Of a DNA stretch of 64,000 nt, positions 53,179-62,714 are shown piece after piece (the stretch's first letter is position 1; each line of letters opens with the position of its first letter). The DNA is from Patescibacteria group bacterium (GTDB taxonomy: Bacteria; Patescibacteria; Paceibacteria; UBA6257; 2-01-FULL-56-20), in contig JAGXBC010000001.1 in NCBI GenBank assembly GCA_018971305.1, positions 62,001 to 126,000 of the forward strand, in the 5' to 3' direction. The notes beneath the pieces were generated by a model. That model did not search any database, was not told the origin of the DNA, and saw only the letters and a list, made by a program, of their open reading frames with translations. The position numbers were made by a program, and so were the translations under genes.

Positions 53179-53472
53179 ATGTCATCCCCTATCAACAAAA
53201 AAACATTGGAGCATTTAGCCGAACTTGCCCGCATAAAGCTGAACACTCAGGAAGAAGAGAAATTACTCCAGGACCTGCAAAAAATATTGGAGCATTTTGA
53301 AGAGTTAAAAACTCTTGATACCGCAGGCGTGGAACCGATGAGCGGCGGCGGGGGCCTGAAAAACATTTTCCGCGACGACGCGGCTGCAGAAAATACAAAT
53401 CAGCGTGCCGGCATTGAACAATTCCCGGACAAACAAGATGACTACTTAAAAGTTCCACCCGTCTTTGAATAA
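53179..53472 (+). CDS. gatC: Asp/Glu-tRNA amidotransferase subunit C (97 aa)
   Basis: Stabilises GatA in the GatCAB complex. Typical LEHLAELARIKLNTQEEEKL at the start and the C-terminal VEPM...FRDDAA and PDKQDDYLKVPPVFE. TAGAAT lies 9 nt before the ATG. gatA starts 2 nt after its stop. Confidence 0.95.
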   Translation: MSSPINKKTLEHLAELARIKLNTQEEEKLLQDLQKILEHFEELKTLDTAGVEPMSGGGGLKNIFRDDAAAENTNQRAGIEQFPDKQDDYLKVPPVFE

Positions 53473-53474
53473 AA

Positions 53475-54932
53475 ATGGCGACAGTACTTGAAAACCTAAC
53501 CCTTAAATCCTTCCACGAAGGATTGGTAAATAAAAAATTTTCCGCCCTAGAGATAACGCAGGCTGTTTTTTCACATATCAAAAATACGGACAAACAAATA
53601 GGCGCCTACCTAAGCTTGAACGAAAACGGAGCCATTAAAGACGCCGAGAAGGTTGACGTAGCCATAGCTCGCGGAGAAAACATTGGCTATCTGGCCGGAG
53701 CATCTCTTGCCGTAAAGGACAACATATTGATAGATGGCTTACCTGCGACAGCTGCCTCAAAAATTTTGGAAAACTACGTGGCTAGCTATGATGCCGGAGT
53801 TATAAAGAAGCTCAAATCGGAAAACGCGGTGTTTTTGGGCAAGGCAAATCTTGATGAATTCGCGATGGGTTCTTCCACGGAAAACTCCGGTTTCAAGATA
53901 ACAAAGAACCCGCACGACCATGAACGCGTTCCCGGAGGTTCGTCCGGCGGTTCTGCCGCAGCTGTTGCGGCGCACATGGCAATCGCGGCTTTGGGCTCGG
54001 ACACCGGGGGATCTATCCGCCTGCCGGCAAGCTTCTGCGGAGTAGTTGGACTTGGTCCGACATACGGCTCTGTCTCCCGCTCGGGGCTTATTGCCATGAC
54101 CTCCAGCCTTGACCAGATAGGACCCATCACAAAAACCGTTGAGGATTCCGCGATTTTGTTTAAGGCGATATCCGGCGGTGATAGCATGGACTCAACAAAC
54201 GCTAATCGTAGTTACGGCGACGAACTTCTGAATCCTAATCTTGATAGCATTAAAGGATTAACTGTCGGCCTGCCAGACGAGTATTTTGGCGAAGGCATCA
54301 GCGCAGAAGTCCGTTCCGGAGTTGAAACAGCTATAGAAAAAATAAAAAGTTTGGGGCTTAAATTCAAAAAAATATCACTGCCGCACACGAAATATGCGCT
54401 TTCCTGCTACTACATAATAGTTCCGGCGGAGGTGAGTTCTAACTCGGCAAGATATGATGGCATACGCTACTCACGGAACACGGAACACGCGCCACAGAAC
54501 ACGAAACTTTATGATATCTATCTCAAACAGCGTGGCGTAGGGTTCGGGCCGGAACCGAAGCGAAGAATAATCCTCGGAACCTTTGTTCTATCTTCTGGAT
54601 ATTACGATTCTTATTACGATAAAGCCCAGCGGGTTCGCACTCTCATTAAAAAAGATTTTGATGAGGCATTTAAAGAGGTGGACGTGATGCTCACTCCTGT
54701 TGCGCCAACAACCGCCTTCAAGATTGGAGAGAAGGCGAACGATCCTATTTCCATGTATCTGGCCGATACCTTCACTATTCCATTGAAACTTGCGGGACTC
54801 CCGGCAATTTCTATCCCAGTGAAGCAATACAAAGTCGGCTCCAAAGAACTTCCTGTCGGTTTCCAACTCATCGGCAAACACTGGCGCGAAGTTGATATTT
54901 TGGGCCTGGGACAATATTATGAAAAATTATAA
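53475..54932 (+). CDS. gatA: Asp/Glu-tRNA amidotransferase subunit A (485 aa)
   Basis: The amidase that generates ammonia from glutamine and amidates mischarged tRNA. Catalytic Lys in LAVKDNI (about 78), and the Ser-cisSer region is PGGSSGGSAAAVAAHMAIA and GSDTGGSIRLPASFCG. Complete to the C-terminus. The presence of GatCAB implies that Gln-tRNA and/or Asn-tRNA are made by the indirect route here. Confidence 0.97.
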   Translation: MATVLENLTLKSFHEGLVNKKFSALEITQAVFSHIKNTDKQIGAYLSLNENGAIKDAEKVDVAIARGENIGYLAGASLAVKDNILIDGLPATAASKILENYVASYDAGVIKKLKSENAVFLGKANLDEFAMGSSTENSGFKITKNPHDHERVPGGSSGGSAAAVAAHMAIAALGSDTGGSIRLPASFCGVVGLGPTYGSVSRSGLIAMTSSLDQIGPITKTVEDSAILFKAISGGDSMDSTNANRSYGDELLNPNLDSIKGLTVGLPDEYFGEGISAEVRSGVETAIEKIKSLGLKFKKISLPHTKYALSCYYIIVPAEVSSNSARYDGIRYSRNTEHAPQNTKLYDIYLKQRGVGFGPEPKRRIILGTFVLSSGYYDSYYDKAQRVRTLIKKDFDEAFKEVDVMLTPVAPTTAFKIGEKANDPISMYLADTFTIPLKLAGLPAISIPVKQYKVGSKELPVGFQLIGKHWREVDILGLGQYYEKL

Positions 54933-54941
54933 AATTACATC

Positions 54942-55517
54942 ATGCCAACCCCACTTTTAGCGCAACTAACACAAATACAGCAACTGAATAATGTTCTGAA
55001 GAGCCAGCAGGTGCAGCAGGTAGAGCAACAAACCTTGAATGTCTATTCTTCTAATTTAGGATACCTTAAGGCCGGCTCCATACTCTTAACGATATTTTTT
55101 CTTATTAGCTGCGTATTCTTTATGGTCAAAACAGGCTGGCTCGCCCTGCGTATAGATAGAGTTGAAGACGTGCTCCTGAAAAGCGATATGCCGAGAAAGC
55201 GTTCTATCAAAGTTTGGAATAAAATAAAAACGCACTTCTTTGCCGGCGACGATAATAGTCTAAAATTGGCTCTCATAGAAGCTGATAACGTTTTAGATGA
55301 GGCGCTGCGCCTTGCCGGTTTTAGAGGCGACAACCTTGGCGAACGCCTGAAGCAGATTGAAGAATCCCAGCTCGCGAACATCCAAGAGGTCTGGGAAGCC
55401 CATAAATTGAGAAATCGCCTCGTACACGAAACGGATTTCAAGTTAAACAGAAACATCGCCGAAAAAGCCCTTACTATTTACGAGGAAACCCTCAAAGACC
55501 TAGGACTTCTCGACTAA
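54942..55517 (+). CDS. Membrane-anchored HEPN-like protein (191 aa)
   Basis: N-terminal 45 residues are Gln-rich, followed by one transmembrane helix (about 44-66). The C-terminal domain is all-helical and ends with WEAHKLRNRLVHETDFKLNR, where RNRLVH matches the R-x4-6-H catalytic motif of HEPN ribonucleases. It begins 10 nt after gatA, so it is in the gatCA operon. HEPN proteins act in toxin-antitoxin, defence or RNA processing; the membrane anchor is unusual. Function here is inferred only from the motif. Confidence 0.65.
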   Translation: MPTPLLAQLTQIQQLNNVLKSQQVQQVEQQTLNVYSSNLGYLKAGSILLTIFFLISCVFFMVKTGWLALRIDRVEDVLLKSDMPRKRSIKVWNKIKTHFFAGDDNSLKLALIEADNVLDEALRLAGFRGDNLGERLKQIEESQLANIQEVWEAHKLRNRLVHETDFKLNRNIAEKALTIYEETLKDLGLLD

Positions 55518-55565
55518 AAACTCCCCAATCTTTGTCGGAACGAGCCGATATTTAATATTTCAGAA

Positions 55566-56516
55566 CTATTGAGTGGTAGAAGAGCTGCTTACCGCGGATG
55601 TGGATGTGATGGTAGATATGTCCGAACCGTTGACTGCCGTTATAGTGGCATCTCTTGAACCTGGCGCGTGCGTTCCAGATAGGGAAACAGTTTGATTCAC
55701 GAATGGTTTCAGTGCTGCATCAACTTTGGCATCTTTGTAATTTTTTACGTAAATCTTTATACCGTTTTTAGTGGTGAGATTGTATTGTACCTGCCCGCCT
55801 CCGGCGAGTACGCCGCTCACACTGAAGGCCAGGTCTTCGGTAGACGTAGAACCCGAAGGAACTCCGACAAAAGAAATCTCATCAATCAGCCCCTGGTTAT
55901 CTTTTTGCAACGAAGAAACTTGCGAGGCTAGATCGCCATTCTTGCTCTTTAAATCGGCAATTTGGGAATTGAGAGCGGTTATATTTGATACGACGGCGTC
56001 TCCACTAGAAGAAAAAGCTGTTATTTTTTGCTGAAAAGATTTGTCCTGTAAGTACAAATATACGTCCCCTGCCGCGAGCGCCACTGCAACCACTCCGAGA
56101 ACAATCATAATGATGGTTGGCGCGGTAAATCTTGACATACCTGGCATTTTCTTCGTCAATAAAATTTTATTGGCTGTTTCGGGTTTGTTATTATTTTTAT
56201 CGGCAGTTGCTTTCGCAGCCATATTAAGCTGCGTACTGCCCAAAAGATCGCTTACGATTATGGGGGCCTGCTGACTGGAAGGTAGACCGAAATTAGCTAC
56301 GATTGGAGCATTCGATTTAGCTGCCATGTCTTTGCTGGTCGCTGCTTGTCCATCTGATACAGCGGCTTGTTTCCCGCCACCGGATATCTCACCCAAGGAA
56401 TCTTCTACGTCCGCAGACGGCCAACCGGCATCCACAAGAGCCGCCTTCGTCGCACTCGCATCAACTCCGAGCTTGAGCTGTTCTTTTATATAATCAACGA
56501 GTTGCTGTTGAACCAT
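55566..56516 (-). CDS. Membrane coiled-coil protein with UBA-like N-terminus (316 aa)
   Basis: The first 40 residues (LVDYIKEQLKLGVDASATKAALVDAGW) match the small helical N-terminal domain seen in many CPR membrane proteins. A Ser/Ala/Gln linker, one transmembrane helix (about 131-153), a coiled-coil (about 170-210: IADLKSKNGDLASQVSSL) and a beta-rich C-terminal domain follow. The predicted start has a perfect TATAAT 7 nt upstream (leaderless). Function unknown; likely exposed outside. Confidence 0.68.
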   Translation of the reverse strand: MVQQQLVDYIKEQLKLGVDASATKAALVDAGWPSADVEDSLGEISGGGKQAAVSDGQAATSKDMAAKSNAPIVANFGLPSSQQAPIIVSDLLGSTQLNMAAKATADKNNNKPETANKILLTKKMPGMSRFTAPTIIMIVLGVVAVALAAGDVYLYLQDKSFQQKITAFSSSGDAVVSNITALNSQIADLKSKNGDLASQVSSLQKDNQGLIDEISFVGVPSGSTSTEDLAFSVSGVLAGGGQVQYNLTTKNGIKIYVKNYKDAKVDAALKPFVNQTVSLSGTHAPGSRDATITAVNGSDISTITSTSAVSSSSTTQ

Positions 56517-56523
56517 ATGAATA

Positions 56524-56529
56524 ATTATA
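56524..56529 (-). promoter_or_regulatory. -10 box of the 55566-56516 gene (leaderless)
   Basis: Perfect TATAAT, 7 nt before the ATG at 56516. Confidence 0.6.
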
Positions 56530-56684
56530 GCACTTTTACACGACTACACATCCACAATATGGTAAACCCCGATTTATATAACTCACGGATTGTTGCGGGA
56601 AGCTCATATAAGCCGGATATTTGACGACGATAACAATGTCTTGCTACGGTAGTGATAGCAGAATTGAGTATTGGAGGAAAAGAT

Positions 56685-58325
56685 ATGAAACAAACACTAT
56701 GCTTGTTGCTGTTGTTGATTGGCTTACCGTCTATTGCTCTTACCCAACAGAAAGGAATAGTTGACCCCAAAAGCGCTATCGTAAGAATTAAGTCCGGAAG
56801 GGTTTTTTCCATTAGGAAATCGGGAAATGGGATTTGCCTCGACACCCCATGCCTGCACGTACTCGCCAATGCCCACACAATATATTTTATGGAAAAAGGG
56901 ATTCGAGTTGAAGGTGTAAAGGTTAAAAAGTCTCAGATGGCAACCGGCCCAAAAGACGAAGGCGCAAAGCCATCGCTTATCGCTGGAGTTTACAGTTGGA
57001 CCGGAAATCCAGAACGAGATATAGCATTGCTTACCCTGGAAAAACCTCTGCCGGATAGATTCCGCAGCCTACCATTTGCCGATCATAATCCTGCCATGAA
57101 TGAACAGGTAACGGGTATTGCTTATAGCGGTGATGTTTTAAAGATTTATGATGGACAAATTACCGGGCTTGGAGTAGTTATTGGTACAGATCAAGACCCC
57201 CGCTCTTCCGCGGTAAAAATTGAGAGGCTTCTTGATTTAAGCTTTATTATCAGCTTCGGTAACAGCGGCGGCGCTGTCTGTGATGCAACTGGCCATATCA
57301 TAGGAATCATAAAAGGCATTACCTATGACAAAGATTCCGGAGGGTCATCGGTCGCAACCGGCACCCTGGCAGTTCCGATATCCACTATATACAAATTTCT
57401 TGCGGATACAGATCACGATCTATGGACACGACTCTTCAAGTCCGAGCTACTACCGTATGAAATATCCGACGGATCTTCGATAAACAATAATAATCCTGTT
57501 AATCCGAAGGTTCCGGATACAATCGTTGCGCCTGCGGTCCCCAACTCCATTGTCACGGGAGATGCCCAAACTATAACCCCCACAAATGCCGAGAGGATAA
57601 AAAGTTATCTGGATACACCACCAGTAAAGGACAAGACCGTCGACGAGAAACTGTTTATAAGCAAAGCGAAAAATGTTGCGAGCGCCAATCTTTCATCAAT
57701 GATAAATGTTTTCGCAACACAGAAAGTAGACTTCTGGGGAGACGGACAGGAGAAAATGTCTTGGTCCTATGAAGTGGCGATTTACGAAGACAGGGAGATG
57801 TTCAAAAGGGTCCACCCGAACGGTAAAATAGATAAGGATACATCTTCGCCGCCATGTCCATCGTACGGAACTTGTCCAGAAAGACAGTGGAGGGATTTTC
57901 TCTATTACTTTACCACTGCGAAGAATTTGTCATATGAGGGCAGAAGCTCTGTTAAAAAAGAAATCGTATATGTGTTCAGTTACGAGAATAATCTATGTCC
58001 CGTACACGAAATAAACACCTCTTTATTGATTCATTTTAATTGGAGGGGGTATGTCGGTTGTTCTAGTAAAATCATAACGGATGTAAACCTTAATCCGATA
58101 AAGATTTATCTCCAGTACTCACCAATGTCAATCCCCCGCATTATGACCACGGAGGTGGAATATTCCAGGATTGACTTCCAAAATGGTTCCAAACCTCTAT
58201 GGCTGCCGACAAAGATAGATATGTCTGCCACGTTTTACAATGGCAGCAAACATTTCGCCTCGGGAACTTGGAACAATTACCACAAGTTCTATTCCAAAAC
58301 AAAGATCGTATCGTTCAAGCAATAA
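56685..58325 (+). CDS. Secreted trypsin-like serine protease (546 aa)
   Basis: Start ATG 56685 behind GGAGG. A signal peptide (MKQTLCLLLLLIGLPSIALTQ). Catalytic triad in order: His in HVLANAHTIYF (about 61), Asp in ERDIALLTLEKPL (about 115), Ser in SFGNSGGAVCD (about 200), chymotrypsin-fold as in the DegP/Trypsin_2 group. No PDZ domain is evident. A spacer (about 265-305) and a C-terminal domain of about 240 residues of unknown type with several Cys follow. It is the largest orphan cassette in the window and is followed by a terminator. Confidence 0.82.
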   Translation: MKQTLCLLLLLIGLPSIALTQQKGIVDPKSAIVRIKSGRVFSIRKSGNGICLDTPCLHVLANAHTIYFMEKGIRVEGVKVKKSQMATGPKDEGAKPSLIAGVYSWTGNPERDIALLTLEKPLPDRFRSLPFADHNPAMNEQVTGIAYSGDVLKIYDGQITGLGVVIGTDQDPRSSAVKIERLLDLSFIISFGNSGGAVCDATGHIIGIIKGITYDKDSGGSSVATGTLAVPISTIYKFLADTDHDLWTRLFKSELLPYEISDGSSINNNNPVNPKVPDTIVAPAVPNSIVTGDAQTITPTNAERIKSYLDTPPVKDKTVDEKLFISKAKNVASANLSSMINVFATQKVDFWGDGQEKMSWSYEVAIYEDREMFKRVHPNGKIDKDTSSPPCPSYGTCPERQWRDFLYYFTTAKNLSYEGRSSVKKEIVYVFSYENNLCPVHEINTSLLIHFNWRGYVGCSSKIITDVNLNPIKIYLQYSPMSIPRIMTTEVEYSRIDFQNGSKPLWLPTKIDMSATFYNGSKHFASGTWNNYHKFYSKTKIVSFKQ

Positions 58326-58330
58326 AGATA

Positions 58331-58358
58331 ACCGGACGCCAGAATCGTCCGGTTTTTT
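58331..58358 (+). terminator. Rho-independent terminator
   Basis: ACCGGACG, loop CCAGAAT, CGTCCGGT, then TTTTTAA. Confidence 0.9.
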
Positions 58359-58424
58359 AATTTTATTGGCGCAACGTACTGGACGCCGCTGGAACCAGAA
58401 TTAGGGAGTATACTAGGGCGATTT

Positions 58425-59165
58425 TTATAGCTCGCCCACCTTAATAGTTTCGATTACCATCTTCATTGGGATGCCACTTTTGTAATGCTTGCCCTGCCTA
58501 ATCATATCTGATGACGGTTCTCGTATTGATTTCGTGAGTAAGCCATTTTTACCACACAAATTCATGTAATACTCCATCGGCCTATAATACACAGACAGAT
58601 CATCTTGCTTGCTCAGCCAGTGGTTGAAGGTTTTAACCTTGCGAGCTTCTAAATACTTTTCATTTTCATCATCGGCTTTCTCTTGAGGTACTGCTTCAAT
58701 AGCTTTATAAAGAGACCATTTCATGGGATGGTCTATTGAGTAGATAAATCTGCCATTCATTTTAAGAATCTTTCGGACGTTAGAAAGGAATTTATCTACA
58801 TCTTCTACATACCAAATAGCCATATGGATAATGACCAAATCAAAATAATTCTCTGGAAAATTTGTAAAATCTTCTGCTTCTTGTACGAAAAACTTTACGT
58901 TTAAGTTCTCATACTTTTCTTTCGATAGTTTTATTAGCTCGGGAGATATATCTGAAGCCCATACTTCTTTAGCGCCTTCTCTCATTAGCTTCCTTGCAAT
59001 ATAGCCATTACCGCAAGCTATGTCGCAAATAGCTAGGCCTTTCTGGTCGCCAATTAAATCAAAAAGCGGTGGGTCGATGGTGTGCTGGTGATTATAGCTA
59101 CCAGTATCACCCATATCTTCGTCATATTGTTTCGCGAACCTTTCAAACGAGGTATCGGAGTCCAT
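58425..59165 (-). CDS. Class I SAM-dependent methyltransferase (246 aa)
   Basis: Motif I GLAICDIACGNGYIARKL (about 43-60), acidic motif II WASDISPELI, and motif post-I NYFDLVIIHMAIWYVEDVD are typical of the Methyltransf_11/25 type. The C-terminus with YYRPMEYYMNLCGKNGLLT resembles UbiE/SmtA-like small-molecule methyltransferases. Substrate unknown. TAAATT box 5 nt before ATG. Confidence 0.88.
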   Translation of the reverse strand: MDSDTSFERFAKQYDEDMGDTGSYNHQHTIDPPLFDLIGDQKGLAICDIACGNGYIARKLMREGAKEVWASDISPELIKLSKEKYENLNVKFFVQEAEDFTNFPENYFDLVIIHMAIWYVEDVDKFLSNVRKILKMNGRFIYSIDHPMKWSLYKAIEAVPQEKADDENEKYLEARKVKTFNHWLSKQDDLSVYYRPMEYYMNLCGKNGLLTKSIREPSSDMIRQGKHYKSGIPMKMVIETIKVGEL

Positions 59166-59246
59166 ACGATAATTTAAGCAAGGCGTAGTTCAAACGTCCA
59201 TTCGCCCGCGTTTATAAAGCGAGGAAATATAAGGCTCAAATTTTTG

Positions 59247-59321
59247 CGCGGCCGACCGGATTCGAACCGGCGATCTTCCCCGTGACAGGGGGACGTGTTA
59301 ACCAGGCTACACCACGGCCGC
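59247..59321 (-). tRNA. tRNA-Asp (GUC)
   Basis: Acceptor GCGGCCG/CGGCCGC, anticodon stem TCCCC/GGGGA with loop CTGTCAC, T-arm GCCGG TTCGAAT CCGGT, discriminator G73 (Asp identity). Canonical. Confidence 0.93.
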
Positions 59322-59418
59322 ATACAAGTTAAATCTAATGTAAATAAAGAAAAAAGTGAAGTGGCGGAACGGTGCAATCATAACCTGCTTGGCTCCTTGA
59401 TTATTTATATCGGGATAT

Positions 59419-59447
59419 TGTCATATCTTAAAGATGGTGGTATAGAA
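59419..59447 (+). promoter_or_regulatory. Promoter of the 59492 gene
   Basis: TTGTCA (59419-59424), 17-bp spacer, TATAGA (59442-59447). Confidence 0.6.
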
Positions 59448-59491
59448 TTATAGATAGAGATTCTATTGATGCGCAAAAAGGAGGTGTGCGG

Positions 59492-60037
59492 ATGAGCAAT
59501 GACGAAAGGCCCCCAAAATGCACTGAGTGGCTAAAAATTCCCCGCTTAATATATAAAAACAAAATTCTGCCGGTCTCCTTCATAAGACACCTGAAGCATT
59601 GCAATGATTGTTTCATCCCTGCCACTTATTTTTTGGCAGAGATAGAAGCGGTCTCGACAATCTCCCACGCCTTCCGAGATAACAACTGTCCGGAATCGGA
59701 TAGCTTCCTTGTATTGCTAAGTTATGCCATAAGAGAATCCTTGATAAAAATAATGGGGAACACGAAAACGTTTCGCCTATATTTTACGCAACAAGAATGC
59801 GACGGGCTGATTGCCACCTGTAACCATATAAAGGGGCACCCACCGAGCTGTTGCGATCTGTGCAGATCATATTACGAACATCTGCTCGACCTGACGATAG
59901 AACTGCAAAAAAAATATGCCGAAAATATAAACCATGGCAAAAGAGTAATGGTGATCATCAGAGAACAATCCGTTACTGTGTGTGCCTCCGAAATACTGGA
60001 AAATCTTACGCTGAAGCCAGGCACTAAACCCAACTGA
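59492..60037 (+). CDS. Orphan Cys-containing soluble protein (181 aa)
   Basis: Not recognised. Cysteines cluster in HLKHCNDC (about 34-41) and HPPSCCDLCRSYYEHL (about 116-131), with His nearby: the HxxxC(x)nC arrangement recalls zinc-finger-like zf-HC2 domains of anti-sigma factors. The start is ATG 59492 behind AAGGAGG (7 nt), and the gene has its own promoter and terminator. A regulatory role is only a guess. Confidence 0.6.
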   Translation: MSNDERPPKCTEWLKIPRLIYKNKILPVSFIRHLKHCNDCFIPATYFLAEIEAVSTISHAFRDNNCPESDSFLVLLSYAIRESLIKIMGNTKTFRLYFTQQECDGLIATCNHIKGHPPSCCDLCRSYYEHLLDLTIELQKKYAENINHGKRVMVIIREQSVTVCASEILENLTLKPGTKPN

Positions 60038-60056
60038 GAAAAGTTGGGATTTTTTT
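60029..60056 (+). terminator. Rho-independent terminator overlapping the 59492 stop
   Basis: CCCAACT (60029-60035), AGTTGGG (60042-60048), then ATTTTTTT. Confidence 0.9.
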
Positions 60057-60069
60057 CTCCAAAACACTA

Positions 60070-62124
60070 TCACTGCTTAATTAAGCGTAGGAGTTCTGCT
60101 TCTCCAATAATTTTGACACCCAATTTCTCGGCTTTCTCATATTTGGACCCCGGTTCTGAACCGGCAACAAGGTAGTCGGTATTTTTACTGACTGATTCCG
60201 AAGTCGTACCGCCAAGCTCGCGGATTTTTTCTTTAGCCGCCTCGCGAGATAATGATTCAAGCGTTCCCGTTAAAACGAATGTTTTGCCAGCCAACTTGTC
60301 GCTTGTCGCTTGCATCTTGTCTCTAAGAATAACCACCCCTGCTTCATCCAGTTTTTCCAAAAATTTTTCGTTGCGTTTCTCCCGGAACCAGCCAAAAATA
60401 CTTTCTGCCACCTTCGGCCCGATGTCTTGAATTTCTTGAAGTTTTTCCAAGTTAAATCCTCTTATCGCCCGCAATAAATCTTTGGGGCTGGATACCTTGC
60501 CGGATATTTCCTGCGCCAAGAGATTCGCGGTTTCTTCGCCTATATGCAAAATTCCCAGAGAATAAATAAAGCGCGCCAGCGTTATCTTTTTACGTTCATT
60601 GATTTCATTCACAATATTCTCCGCTGATTTTTCTCCGAAACGCGGCAGAGCGGCGACATCCCCCTTCTGTAATGAAAAAATATCGGCTGCGTCAACTATC
60701 AATCCCTCTTCAAGAAACCTGTCAATAATTTTCGGGCCAAGGCCTTCAATGTTAAACGCCCCCCGGGAAACGAAATGATAAAGCGACTCCCTGTGGCGTG
60801 CGCCGCAAATTTTGGAAGAGCAGCGATAAGCCACGCCATCGCGCACAACTTTTGAACCATCCACCGGACAGCGCGAGGGCATTTTGAATTCTCTTTCTTT
60901 GCCGCCGCGCATTTCTTTAAGAACTTTGGTGATTTGCGGGATAACATCGCCGGCGCGGCTCACGATTACCGTATCTCCTATTTTCAACCCAAGCCTCTCT
61001 ATTTCATCGGCATTATGAAGCGAGGCATGGGTTATCGTCACTCCCCCAACATTCACCGGACGCATAACGGCCACGGGCGTTAAGGCTCCAGTGCGTCCGA
61101 CCTGCACCTTAATTTCCTCAACGATCGTCGTCGCTTCCCGGGGAGAAAATTTGTAGGCAATTGCGGCGCGGGGAGCTTTGCCGATAATCCCTCCGGTCTC
61201 GCGGACACGATTGTCGTTCACCGAGACCACTATGCCGTCTATTTCAAATTCAAGCCCATCTCTTTTAGCAAGAACGTCTTTATGAAATTTAAATACCTCT
61301 TGCAGAGATGCCGCCACGATACCTTTTGCGAGATTAGTTTTAATTCCATAGCTTTCCAGGGCCTCATATTCGTCTCTGTGAGTAGGATATTTTTTAAAAT
61401 ATCCTTCGGTGCTGCCCACTATCCCATAAGCATAAAATCCCAGCCTTCTTTTTGCCGTAACGGCGGGATCAAGCTGGCGTATTGAACCGGCGGCAACATT
61501 TCTGGGATTCGCAAATATTTTTTCTCCTTTTTTATTTTGTTCCCGATTTATCCGATCAAATTCCTTTTTAGTCAGCACGGTTTCGCCGCGAACAACAAGC
61601 TTCTTGGGAAAATCTCCGACGAGTTTCAGAGGTATCGCCTCAATAGTCCTTATGTTTTGAGTGACGTCTTCCCCCCAAAGCCCGTCGCCGCGGGTCTCCG
61701 CCTGTTTCAACAGACCATCCTCATAATCAAGCTGGATGGCGAGACCGTCCATTTTCAGATCGCAATACAAGCCTTTATCGTATTTTCTGCCAAGATAATT
61801 TTCCAAGCGCTCCAGCCAATCCTCCATATCTTTTTCTGAGAATGCATCGTTTAGCGATATCATCCTTGCCTCTTTCCCTTCGGAATCAAAATGCCTGACT
61901 TTTTTGAATTCTTTGAGCGGCTTGCCGCCCACGCGCTGGGTCGGAGAATCCGGGGTTACAAGCTCAGGAAATTTCAGCTCCAAATCGAAAAGTTCTTTTT
62001 TTAGGGCGTCTTCCGCGTCCGGAGAAATACCCTCTTTATCCAAAACAAGCCGTTCATAACGGTATTTATTAATAACTTTCTTTAGATGTTCTATCCGCTC
62101 CCTGGCGGATTTTTTATCAATCAT
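60070..62124 (-). CDS. ligA: NAD-dependent DNA ligase (684 aa)
   Basis: Seals nicks in replication and repair. The adenylated Lys is in CDLKMDGLAIQ (about residue 124). Domain order is complete: Ia (N-terminal helices), adenylation, OB, tetra-Cys zinc finger (CPVDG...CSSKICGA), HhH domain, and a C-terminal BRCT domain (LAGKTFVLTGTLESLSREAA). The gene ends with TGA. It follows the pilin-like gene by 6 nt, so it is probably in the same operon as the surface genes upstream. Confidence 0.97.
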   Translation of the reverse strand: MIDKKSARERIEHLKKVINKYRYERLVLDKEGISPDAEDALKKELFDLELKFPELVTPDSPTQRVGGKPLKEFKKVRHFDSEGKEARMISLNDAFSEKDMEDWLERLENYLGRKYDKGLYCDLKMDGLAIQLDYEDGLLKQAETRGDGLWGEDVTQNIRTIEAIPLKLVGDFPKKLVVRGETVLTKKEFDRINREQNKKGEKIFANPRNVAAGSIRQLDPAVTAKRRLGFYAYGIVGSTEGYFKKYPTHRDEYEALESYGIKTNLAKGIVAASLQEVFKFHKDVLAKRDGLEFEIDGIVVSVNDNRVRETGGIIGKAPRAAIAYKFSPREATTIVEEIKVQVGRTGALTPVAVMRPVNVGGVTITHASLHNADEIERLGLKIGDTVIVSRAGDVIPQITKVLKEMRGGKEREFKMPSRCPVDGSKVVRDGVAYRCSSKICGARHRESLYHFVSRGAFNIEGLGPKIIDRFLEEGLIVDAADIFSLQKGDVAALPRFGEKSAENIVNEINERKKITLARFIYSLGILHIGEETANLLAQEISGKVSSPKDLLRAIRGFNLEKLQEIQDIGPKVAESIFGWFREKRNEKFLEKLDEAGVVILRDKMQATSDKLAGKTFVLTGTLESLSREAAKEKIRELGGTTSESVSKNTDYLVAGSEPGSKYEKAEKLGVKIIGEAELLRLIKQ

Positions 62125-62130
62125 GTTCGT

Positions 62131-62607
62131 TTACTGCGGGGGCGCAAAAACCTGGAAGTAGGTACGGAAAGACCTGCTCGCGAAGTTAGCCTCTCCAACC
62201 GCCTGGACGGAAGAAGCGTTAGAACAATTCAATTGTTGTTGCTCGGTGCCGTTAGAAGGGTCAAGACCGTAACAGGTCACGACAACACTCGCGCCGTCGG
62301 CATATGGTCCAAGATTATATCCGCCGCTTGAATCGCAATTACTGCTCGGACATCCGATCGGGGGGCTTGATGGATGGAAATACTGATACAATCCCCATTC
62401 CACGCCGCTGTCTGCTGCCATAATTGATTTAGTGGAATTGGTGAGGTCGGTTGTCTGGCGTATCTGATACGTCATTAAAAGTCCGGCTAAAGCGGATATT
62501 CCCAAAAGCGCTCCGCCCAAAGCCATAGAGGCGAGAATCATTATCTGGCCGCGGCGATTATCGGTTAGTGATTTATAGATCAGGAATTTTGAGGAAACAA
62601 AAGGCAT
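62131..62607 (-). CDS. PilX-like pilus/secretion-associated protein (158 aa)
   Basis: Start at 62607 (MPFVSSKFLI). The N-terminal segment DNRRGQIMILASMALGGALLGISAL is the PilX/TadG-type hydrophobic start, without a processed Gly-Phe-Thr pilin leader, and TDLTNSTKSIMAADSGVEWGLY is the typical PilX helix (A-x-S/D-x-A/G-E). The C-terminus with two Cys pairs is exposed. It is a minor pilin-like subunit of a type IV-pilus-like machine whose core genes are not here. Second start sites are possible. Confidence 0.72.
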   Translation of the reverse strand: MPFVSSKFLIYKSLTDNRRGQIMILASMALGGALLGISALAGLLMTYQIRQTTDLTNSTKSIMAADSGVEWGLYQYFHPSSPPIGCPSSNCDSSGGYNLGPYADGASVVVTCYGLDPSNGTEQQQLNCSNASSVQAVGEANFASRSFRTYFQVFAPPQ

Positions 62608-62714
62608 ATTTAAATTATACCCGTAAAAAATCCATCTCCAAAATCCTAAACATGCAGCCGATCGGTTCCCAGCTCTCTGTGATTCGATAATAAATATCAA
62701 AAAGTCGTAACCAA

